This document shows positions 1-11,100 of a stretch of DNA of 64,000 nt, piece by piece. The translations under genes and the position numbers were made by a program. Source of the DNA: Cardinalis cardinalis (Eukaryota; Chordata; Aves; Passeriformes; Cardinalidae); contig JACDOX010000067.1 in NCBI GenBank assembly GCA_014549065.1, positions 2,964,370 through 3,028,369 on the forward strand, in the 5' to 3' direction. The notes below the pieces were generated by a model. It searched no databases. It worked only from the letters and a program-made list of their open reading frames with translations, and was not told where the DNA came from. How positions within the stretch are numbered: position 1 is the stretch's first letter; the number at the start of each line of letters is the position of its first letter.

Positions 1-2000
1 TCATCTTCTATGCTGACTGCAACCTACATGTCTGGGAGAGCTTCTTGCTCTTTGGCAATTTGTATTCATTTGTTCTCCAAGAAGACAAGGCTTCAGGGAA
101 GACTTTTACTAAGCACCTTATAGATGTTACTGTGCACCAACTCAACATACAGTTTATGTGTCTCCTCTTTCTCTTTCACTGGAAAAGGAGTGGGCTGGAT
201 CTTTGGAGCCTGCTTTTCCTTACAAAAAGCCCAAAAAAAAAAAAAGATTGTGTAAGCATTAATGATTTGTTATTGTGTCTGGGAGCCACAGTGCTGCAGG
301 ACTTTGCTCTAATGGTGCTTTCACAAGAAAGAACTAATTTGACTAACTTTATTAATTCCAGTTTGTTTTAAGTTTGCTCATTAGTAATTTAACGCAAGAT
401 GCTTCAGCTGAAGAGGCCATGTCAGGACAAGGAAGAGCAGAGGGAAAGTGCCAGGAATCATTAGTGTTTATTAACCACTGCACTCATCAATCTTGACTAA
501 GAGCACAGCCCATTCGTTCTGGACTGGTGGACTGAGATACAGAAATATCATTAACAGTGAAAATGCTTATTTCCAGGTCAGTCTGTAATGGGCAGGCATC
601 CAGACAACACCCCCACCCCATCCCCAAATGTTCCCAGCCGTTCAGCTGGTCTCCTCACAGTGCAGCCCAAACTGACAGCTCAGCAGCCTCTGGAAGGAGG
701 AAGCCCTGCCCCTAGCCAGCCATTGTATCAATTAACAAATACAGCATTTTCGTCCCCCATAAGCATTACTGAAAGGTTAAGTGTTGTTATGAAGGGGTTT
801 TTTAATTGCTTTTCAAATTATTAAATGATTAATACTTTTGTGCTTTGCCGGATCAGGTCTGGCACTTTGTGTTGGCAACATACTCTTCTCACTGGAAGTC
901 TTGAAACATTAAAATGGAAAGGTTTCTTTTTTCTTTTCTGTTTAGACAAAGCATTTAATAACCAATTCCAGCAACTGCAAGGCACTGAGCTGATGACTCA
1001 GAGCTCTGACCTGTGAGTCGGGGCTGAATGAATGCCTCCAAAAGGTTGGAGGAGGGAATAATACTACATTTGCCAGGTTTCTAATGAGAAATATGACCCT
1101 TGCCCAGTCCACTTGCAGTCATTAAGGATCACATTTCACTTTGAGATGTGTTTTCTTGCATCCTACCCAAATTGCAACTTGAGTAGTTACATTCTGTTCA
1201 CTAAAATATCCCTGTGGTTTAATTGAAGTTATGTTTCCCTTACCCTCTTAAAAGCTTTGTTGTCTAATGTTGTGGTGCTGTCATGATCTGCGCTGTCTGA
1301 TCTGCGGAGCACATACACACAACCCTCAGGTGAAAGCCTCTGAAGCCTTTGACAGTAGGAGATACAAGGAGGGGGAATGTGGCATCTTGGGAAGGTAGTT
1401 CAGCACTGCATCCCCGTTTGAGTCTCTTGCCGCCCTTGTGAAGTGTGTGACAANGCTGTCACACTGCAGGGGCAGCATTTTGCATTTACTTTGCACGTGT
1501 GTAAGTCACTGCACGAGGCAGAGCATCAGGTGCCTGCTCCTGGGCATCAGGCCTGTGACAATGGGCACGTTGGACTGAGCACTGAGATGGCACAGCCTGG
1601 AAACAAGCAGTGACATTAAATCACAGCAGGGATGTTTAGACACATTGTGTGTGTCATGATGTTTTGTGGATGAGATTTAGGTACTTTATGGGAAAAGGGT
1701 GTGTGTTGGATGACATTTGGTGATTGAGGGGATGGAAAGAGATTGCAGTTTAATTAAAATTCTAATCCCAAGTTTGACAATATTTCTTGCCAGGTCAGCA
1801 GCCTGTATGTTCTGTTTCTGATTCTGTGAATTAAATGGGCTGACAGTCGTCATTTCTTTGGAAATGTCTGTAAATCCAGCTAAGAATTAGCAACCATCAG
1901 TGGTTCAGAGCAGCTTCGAGCAGGGCTGTGTCACACAGCAGNTTCCCCCAGTGTCCCATGCTGCCGCAGCCTCACCGCTGTGTCCCTGTCCTGTCCACAG
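1..2000 (+). other. Intron or 5' flank upstream of the first coding exon
   Basis: No coding exon is recognisable here. SEMA6D has noncoding 5' exons far upstream in other vertebrates, so this is probably the end of a 5' UTR intron. The short open frames carry no known domain. A small inverted repeat (GTGTGACA / TGTCACAC) lies at 1445-1464. A pyrimidine-rich stretch before the AG at 1999-2000 is the likely acceptor for exon 1. Confidence 0.6.
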
Positions 2001-2142
2001 GTAGTTGAGCAGTGCTGTCACCTGTCCCCAGCCATGAGGCTGCCCGTGCTCTGTGCCTTGGTGACACTGCTGAGCCTGTCCCCCTGCCGGGCCGTCAGCT
2101 TCCCCGAAGANGAGGACCCCATCAACGTAGTGGACTACCACT
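2001..2142 (+). CDS. SEMA6D: SEMA6D exon 1: 5' UTR end, signal peptide
   Basis: The exon probably begins after the AG at 1999-2000, with 33 bases of 5' UTR; that boundary is inferred. Coding starts at the ATG at 2034 and runs to 2142 (donor GTAAGT at 2143), covering residues 1 to 37, with Tyr37 split after its first base. The leader is hydrophobic (LCALVTLLSLSPCRA) and likely cleaved after Ala20, leaving VSFPE. The N at 2111 makes residue 26 Asp or Glu. Confidence 0.9.
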
Positions 2143-5100
2143 GTAAGTAATTTGCATAAAGTGTTGATAAACACCAGGGAAAAAGTTCTAATGTTGATTT
2201 TATTTTTTTTTCCTTGCCCCCACCCCCCACCATGGGAAAATNAAAAAAAAATCTGATTCCTTTCAAATTGAAATGTGTTTACTGGCTTTGTATCTTTAAT
2301 AGAACACTTAATCATTTTCTTAAAAAAGCAATCAGAAATACAGCAATAATTTCAGGAAAAAGAACATTTGCTGACATTAGCCATCTTTTCCTCATTTATA
2401 TTCAAGACATTACTCAAGGAATTTAGTTTAAACCCTTCTACACCTAGTATATACAGCTAATCAATGCCATATATTGATTCTTTAGCTCTATAATCCTGAG
2501 TGATGGTGTAGCCCATTTTTACTTGCAGATTCAAGGCAATATCCAGTATTTAGAGGACGCCCTTCAGGCAATGAATCTCAGCACAGACTGGACTTCCAAC
2601 TAATGTTGAAAATTCGAGACACACTTTATATCACTGGCAGGTAATTTTCCTTCACTCAGTTCATTAGATTAAAATTCTTTTCTCTTCTGGTTTTGCATTT
2701 ATGTGTAAAATTCATTTAGAAAAATGTGCAGAATATGATAAAAATTAGAATTGGGGCAGAATTTCCCAGAGAAATATACCATATCTATGGCCAGTGCATG
2801 AAAATTGGATTTGAAGGCTGCAGTTACTGTAGTTAAGCTTAAACCAATGATCAAATGCTCTTTTCCCTCTTTTATATTACTGCCCTGCCTAATAAAAACC
2901 CCTCCTGATCATTTTAAACTTGGACTGACACGTCAGANCTGTAGGAAGTGAGGATAACACACTTGCATATTTACAGCCCAGGTTAGTCCTCAGCAGAATG
3001 GGCAGACAGGGATGGACAGCTGGACNCTGCAGGTGCTATCTCAGGACCACAGCAATAAAAATCAAAGCCACCCCATGTTACACATGAACAACCTTCTTCC
3101 ATTTACATTAAATGTATTAAATGTATTAAATATATTAAACGTATACTTCTATTTCACAGAAGTTGCTGGTCTAACATAACATTCTGAAAACAGATTTAGC
3201 TTATCAAATAAAGAGGCACAGAATTAATTAATTTACTGCTGTCTTTTTACTCTGCAAACAGGGACCAGGTTTACACTGTAAACTTAAATGAAGTTCCAAA
3301 ATCAGAAGTTATCCCAAGCAAGGTGAGTAGATGCCTGCTGGAAAGGGAGAGGTNTTTTCTTTCATTTTAATGGGTTGTTTTAAGAATTTGCTGTGGCAAG
3401 GAATTCAAATGTTCCTTTCTGGTCTACTTTAACAGAAATTAACATGGAGATCAAAGCAGCAGGACAGAGAGAACTGTGCTATGAAAGGCAAACACAAAGT
3501 AAGTTTAGCACATTATAGAAAAATGACACTAGTATTTATTATATACATGGAGTTTGTGATTAATAAATCTTACTCTCTTTTCAGGATGAATGCCATAACT
3601 TCATTAAAGTCTTTGTTCCAAGAAATGATGAGATGGTGTTTGTCTGTGGAACAAATGCATTTAACCCTATGTGCAGATACTATCGGGTAAGAGTGCTGAA
3701 GATTTCATTAATCCCTTACTGGTTTTGCTTGCACTGGTTATGCCATAGCCAATACATCCAGTGTGCCTGGAGAGTGCTTCAAGGTGAAATAAAAATGGAC
3801 AGAAGCCAATGTGCTGAATTAAGTTTTGTGGAAAGACAATGTTTTGCTTTTGTGCCAGTGCACAAAATAGAAATGACACTATCACCCATTTATTTTTCTT
3901 CTCTAGTTGAATACATTAGAATATGATGGGGAGGAAATTAGTGGTTTGGCAAGATGCCCATTTGATGCCAGACAAACCAATGTCGCCCTCTTTGCTGGTA
4001 AGAACTTTTACTTGTAATGAGTCTAAATGATTAATGACACCAAGGGAGACAGAGAGCTTTTAAAGCAAGCACAGGAAAGCTAAAGGTGTCATGGTGCCCC
4101 TGCTCTTAAATTTTTTAAAGGGCCTCCAAAGGATTAGAAGCTGACCTGTTAATAAATAGGTTACAGCAGTCTGGGGAAGTGTGACAGTAAAGAAATGAGG
4201 AAAAATACAGGCTAGTCAGAATTCTCTAGATTATTAAAGGCCTCTTAATACCATGTTTTCAACTTCCATTTTAGATGGAAAATTGTATTCGGCAACAGTA
4301 GCAGATTTCCTGGCAAGTGATGCTGTTATTTATCGCAGCATGGGGGATGGATCTGCCTTAAGAACAATAAAGTATGACTCCAAATGGATAAAAGGTAATT
4401 TGGGGAGTATTTTCCCATACACATGGCAAATGTCATTTCAGTGGCACAGAAGGTCAGGTCATTCACAGTCAGCCTGCTNTACATATATGCTACAATGTCA
4501 GCATGTATGAGGCTTTCAGAATATTAAAAAGCTGCATAATGCAAAAAAANCAGACAAAATTTTTGTTAAATCCTTCAACAAATGAATTTGCAGTAACAAA
4601 ATACCTTAGTTGTAGTACAATTTCTGTGGGGCCTTGTTACAGTCCATTAGCCAATGCTAAAGACTTCAAGTTCATTTAAACTCCAGTGCACCTGTATACC
4701 GACATCCTGAAGTACCTGGAAGACTGGAGCTCACCTTGGCTGGTGTGGACCTGGGCAGGAGCTGCCAAGTCTCACAGTGTGACTGTCGTGTGCCCATTGA
4801 GCAGTTCTTTGAAGTAACTTCTCCTTGCTCTTTCTTACAGAGCCACACTTCCTCCATGCCATAGAATATGGGAACTATGTTTATTTCTTCTTCCGAGAAA
4901 TTGCTGTAGAGCACAACACTTTAGGCAAGGTCAGTATCGGCACTGTGAGCGTTGAGTCACAGCAGGAGGAGCTCATCCTAAAACAGCATCAGGAACCAGC
5001 ACAGTTCATAATATGAAGAAGGAACTAGGACAAAGCTTGCACAGTTTCACCACAGTTATAATTTACAGGGAGGGGAGAAAAAAAGAACTAGAGCAGTGCA

Positions 5101-8100
5101 TTCTTCAACCAGAAAGCTGTTTCTCTTCTCACTGTTAGTGAGCTCGCTACAGGTGTCTTTCAATGTGCTGTTGCCTTAACTCTTGTGCCAAGTACTGGAA
5201 AAGCTGAGGGTGTTTTCATGCTTATTAAAGAAACAAAAGAAAACAACACAAAAGGAGAGCTTCAAAGAAGTTTCTCTAATGTCCCTGGATATTGAATAAT
5301 TCAGTCATGCCAGTACAGAGTATAATACTCATGCCTCACCATGGAAGGATATTCTACAATAAATTATTCACTCTCTTACACATGGTTAATTAAAATCTTT
5401 AAATCTCACTAACAATATGATTTTGAAGGTGAAAAGGGTGGGAGCAAACTGGGGAGATGCATTTGCTTGGTGATACATTAAGATGCTGTGCACTACAAGC
5501 TGAACNCCATTTGCTTTCATCTTCTCTGTGCAGATAAATGGCAGCTTCCTGTTAACAACATTATCTTGGTGTTTTATTAAGAGCCCACAAACAAGCACTG
5601 TTTCCCTTGCATCTCTCAAGCCTCTCTCCCTTTTTCCCTCTTTTTTGCCTTTCACAGGCTGTGTATTCCCGTGTGGCACGCATCTGCAAAAATGACATGG
5701 GGGGCTCCCAAAGGGTCCTGGAGAAGCACTGGACATCCTTTCTGAAAGCTCGGCTGAACTGCTCAGTTCCTGGGGATTCATTCTTCTACTTTGATGTTCT
5801 GCAGTCTATCACAGACATCATAGAAATCAATGGAGTGCCCACTGTTGTGGGNGTATTCACCACACAGCTCAACAGGTAAGAGATGAGCAACCTTTCATCA
5901 AAGCAGATCTCGGGTGCTCTCCTACATTGAGATTGGTGCCATTGTAATCTGAGTTCTTGAAACCATTTTTTGAATTTTACAGCATCCCTGGTTCAGCAGT
6001 ATGTGCTTTCAGCATGGATGACATTGAGAAAGTCTTCAAAGGGAGATTTAAAGAACAAAAGACTCCTGACTCTGTTTGGACAGCTGTACCTGAAGACAAA
6101 GTACCAAAGCCAAGGTAAAAGGTTCTTACTGACGATGTCATAACATTGTCCCTGTAAAGAGCTACCTTAAATCAGCTGCACTCTGAGTGCCATGCTGGGT
6201 AAAACCCAATGCAGAGCTTGATGCTTCAGCCATAAGGATGCTCATTAACCGGCTGCCTTCTCTCATTAACTAAAATATCAAGAGGAAAACAATATTGTTC
6301 TCATTTCAGACCTGGCTGCTGTGCAAAACATGGCCTAGCAGAGGCTTACAAAACCTCCATTGATTTCCCAGACGAAACGCTCTCCTTCATCAAATCTCAT
6401 CCATTGATGGACTCAGCTGTTCCCTCAGTCACTGAGGAGCCCTGGTTTACCAAAACACGTGTCAGGTATGACAGTTCAAAAGTAACACCTGTGAAAAGGA
6501 AAACAAGACAACTTGCTGTTAATGATGTGCATTCTGGTCTTGCTAGATACAGATTGACAGCAATTGCTGTAGACCACGCTGCTGGACCCTACCAGAACTA
6601 CACAGTCATATTTGTTGGCTCCGAAGCAGGAGTAGTACTTAAAATCTTGGCAAAGACTAGGCCTTTTTCTTTGAATGACAGCATATTACTGGAAGAGATT
6701 GAAGCATATAATCATGCAAAGTAAGTATTACCAGAACATCTAAGCTCTTCATCTAGTCCTTGGAACCTAGCTAAAAAAAGATTATGGTAAACTAGCTCAT
6801 TATCACCAACATCACCACTTGTTTGTCATTTCATCATGTTCCTCATGTTGAATAACCTGAAAGTATTTGGTCACTTGCCATTTTGCATGGGTTGAGTGAA
6901 CAATCTAATTCCACTCCAGTGACGTCAGTGACATGGTCTAATTCTCCCGCAAATACTTCTGAAACATCAGAAGTCTTTGGTGATGTTAAAAAGAAATGAT
7001 CTGTGCTTATCTTGAGGGTTGCTCAAGAGTGGCTGATAGTGTATAACCTGTATCTATCTGATCATTTTAAAGTTGTTTATTTTTTGGCACAAAGAATTTG
7101 GGAGTGGANGCATTCCAATTAAACTCTACAGCCATCCAATACAGGACTCCTCTTCTGCTCTCTCATGATACTTATGCTGACCGAGAGAGGATTTGGATTT
7201 TTTTTTTCCTACATAGTTCAGCAAACTTCTCACCTAGCTGTTAGCAGGAGCCAGAAGCCAGCATTTGATAATTCAGAGGTTTGTTTAGCAATGGCTCAGC
7301 AAAGAGTCACAGGTTACATTTATGTATGTGAGAAGTTTCTGTTCAGTAGCTACACAGACAATAAATAAAATATTTACTGCACAAAGTTCTAGTCACTAAA
7401 GCAGTGGCCTGCTCTTGTTTTTGCTGACCAGGTGTAATGCAGAAAGTGAGGAGGACAGAAGAGTCATTTCCCTCCAGCTGGACAGAGACCACCATGCTCT
7501 GTTTGTGGCATTCTCCAGCTGCGTCGTTAGAATTCCCCTGAGTCGGTGTGAGCGTCANGGGTCATGTAAAAAGTATGGCTCCCTTCCTGACCCCCCCTAA
7601 AGCANGGGCACCAACATTTCTTTGGAAGGAAGTAAAAAATGCATGATCTTTTGGGGTTTTTCTCTTGCAAGGGCATGTATTGCTTCACGGGACCCATACT
7701 GTGGCTGGTTAGATCATGAGGCGTGTGGAAGAGTGACACCAGGCATGCTGTAAGTACTCCTTTTCAAGTTAGCCCAGCATCCCTAAATATGCTTTACATG
7801 AGCTCATGCCCTATGCTCTTCCTTTGCACACAGTTACTAAATCTCTGGGTTTTTAAAGATTTTTTTCNTAGTGGACTGTATCTGTAAGAGTTAATGTTAA
7901 GTCTGGCCTAATTCTGGAACCTCTGGCTGAAGACTTGCATTCAGTGAGTGTTTTAGATGTGTAGGAGGACAGGCAGACCTGTAGGAAGAGCAGTTGGAAG
8001 NAGGAAGGCAAGAAATTGCAGCATGCAAACCTGAGCAGCTGCAAGAGGACAGGACACAGTATCCCCTCCCAGGCATGCTCGTGGTCAGGGCACAGGCAAT

Positions 8101-11100
8101 TGCAAATATGAAAGCACAGGATTCACAGTGGGAAGAGCAAGGTTGTGCCTCCACAGTGGAACTGGGGTGTTATATATGCATACCAAAGGCATTTTGCACA
8201 AATCAAGTCTGTAATATATGGTGCACTAGCAGCTGTATCTTAAAAAGAGGCCTTTGTAGCAGGCCAGTGCAAACTTTAATTGGTATAATTGGATGGTTGT
8301 ATCTAAACCCAAGAGCATGCCCAATGGAGAAGACATGATGTAGNTTTTAAAAAATGGGATTGTGTTTCTTCTATTTCCTGGCATAAGCACACAGAGATAG
8401 TTTTAAAGCCGGACTATCCTGTACATTTTGTACAATCCTTTGTGCCATACACTGGCTGTTGTGTATGTTTTCATCTGCTGCTTCCAGGAAAAAAAAAAAA
8501 TCTCCATTTGTATCCTTACTAATACTGTTAATTGCAGGTTCTCTTTGTTTGTTTCATACAACCACAGCACTGGAGGATACGTCCAAGATGTCGAATACGG
8601 CAACACGGCACAGCTTGGGGACTGCCATGGTAAGGCACAGTCACTGCTGCTCNTTTGGAATGTCTCACCATAGTCTGTGGCCACACCTCACTGTGGATGT
8701 TAAATTTCTGATGAGCTTTTCAGTAACATGATGAACACATCACCTGGTGTTACTGTGAATGTTCACAAAGCTGAGCTTTTTAGTCCTGGGTGGCAGAGTT
8801 TTTCTCTTTCCTTTGCCAGTTTACAGCTATTTGGGGTCTACAGCAAAGTANTGAAGAATTTATTTTTTGTAACCAGTGATATTTTAGTTTTTNTTTTCCA
8901 TTACTCAGGTTTGAGATCTTTTGCTTTCTTTTTGTTACTTTTTACTGATTACTTGTTCCTTTAATTCTTTTAGAAATTTTGCCTACTACAGCTACACCAG
9001 ATTACAAAATATTTGGCGACCCAACATCTGGTTAGTTTTTTTTAATTTTTTTGAATTAATGACCTTTACTTTCCTTCAGTTCAGCATTTTCAGCCCTTTT
9101 TTCCTTCCTTTTGCACAGTTGGCAATCCTCCATTTTTGTGCTTTTACTCATGTTCCCACTGATGGTAAAGATAGTCAGACTCTTCTCACTCAGCACTTCA
9201 CCCTGTGTAGCCGCATGTTAACAGCTCATTATTTATTGAGACATCTTTTATTAAAGAGCCTGATTAACATAGATGACATCTTCACTGCACGAAGTCCACT
9301 AAGCTTTACTCTTGATCCCCAGCCATGCGTTTGTGAATGCCCCTCTTGGTCATCTCTAGTAGATGAATGGCAGAACTTCATCATCTTCCTCCTTACCTCT
9401 CCTTTTCTCTTTTCCTTCTTTCCCAGCAAGCTTTTTGCACAAATACACATTTTCTAAAATGTGTATTTCTTTATTTTTGAAATGCTTTAAGTAGTTTATG
9501 CTAATAGAAAAAATTTAACATCACGAACTGTGTAGCTTAATGAGAAATTGTGTAGACAAAAGTGGCTTCAAAAAAATGTTGTGCATTGTTGTCAGATGGA
9601 CTTTTGCATCCTTTTCTCCTCCAGTGATTTTTCTAGTAAGGTGTTCACCACCAGCCCCTGGTGTTCAGGGACGCCCAGTGCTCCTCTGTTGAACTCAAGA
9701 GCAGAACCTGTGTTGACTTCAACAGGAGCAAGACTCAGGCCTTACTTTCCAGTCTTTGCTTTTGGAACTTGGGCCTTTGCTTTCAAACCAAGGGCACATT
9801 TGTGACTGACAAATAGGACAATAATCTATTTGTATGTTAAATGTGTAAGAGTGCCACAAGAACATTATTGGTGGTTTGATTTCTGACATTTTCACTTCTG
9901 TAACTTGACAAGAAGTAATGTTTGAGACAAATATTTTCCAGATCTATTTACCCACAATGCAAGTTAGAGACTCACTTAAGGAAACAAAACAAAACGAAAC
10001 TGTCACACAGAAATGCTGCCTGGCTTTATGAGTGCTTATCAACTGAATTTTCAAAGTGGTATTTTATGACACAGATACAATTGAACCTTATTTTTAAGTC
10101 CTGAATGAGTGTGCTTTTGAAGTACATTTCTCAAGTCTGATCTCAAGCCATAGACTTTCCTGCCTAAACCAACTGGGACAGTGAACACAAAATACTCAAG
10201 GGTGCAAATGAGACTGGACTGTAAACCCAATTTTATGAGTTTCCTCTTCTGTGCATTTTCACGTAGGCTGTGGTGGGTCTGTTCAGCAAACATATTACAG
10301 AGGAGCCAGAATCTCTGCAGCATTGTTCCTTAGGAACCATTACAAAATAGGGGTTAAAAACATTCCTTTTATCCCCACCTGCAGAAATGGCTCATTCAGC
10401 AGTTCCTGGTATACCATAATAGCAGTAATGGAGCTGATCTGGTTTCTCAGGCATAACCTGTCATGAGTGTGCATCGTTCCAAGTAACTTCNTTTTTTTTT
10501 TGATGTTTAAAAGGCNGCCAAGTATGTTGTTTCCAGTGAAGAATATAGCAATTAAGTAGACTAAGTTGTGCTTTTCACCCCCACAGTTGCTTGCTTTAAC
10601 TTTTGCACTGCTTTCACAGTTGACTTCTCTGGCTTTTTGGCTAGCAGCTGTTGAAGTGTAAATGTACTATTTTCATACTTCCAGTTTTGAAGTAATTGAT
10701 TTTAATCAGCCATCTGTACTTCTGCAGAGTGTAGGGGGGGTCACATTTTGCTCTGACATCTAACTCCCATAAAATACTGTGTCCAGCTATAGCTTAGATG
10801 TGCCATGAAACACATTAATAAAAATCTGTTTGCCACCACAGACATGGAGTTCTCCTCAGCTTCCATTACCACAATGGCAAGTATCCCAGTTATATCACCT
10901 AAAGTGATTGGTTCCTGGAAACCTAAAGTGACTGGCTCTCGGAAATTTGTAGTTCAAGATGACCCAAACACTTCTGATTATTCTGATCCATTATCAGGTG
11001 TCCCAAAGGGTAAGGCCTTACCAGGGAATACATTGCAGCTGAATGGAAACCTGATAGTCTCAACATTGTCTAAGGCTTAAGTTAAATGTAAGAGTTATGA

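Noticed and set aside
1905..2315. 136-codon minus-strand open frame over exon 1
   Set aside because: It is antisense to the signal-peptide exon of SEMA6D and is explained by its high GC content.
8921..9457. 178-codon + strand open frame overlapping exon 16
   Set aside because: It runs in a different frame from SEMA6D exon 16, crosses intron sequence, is rich in Phe and Leu from T-rich DNA, and has no recognisable domain.
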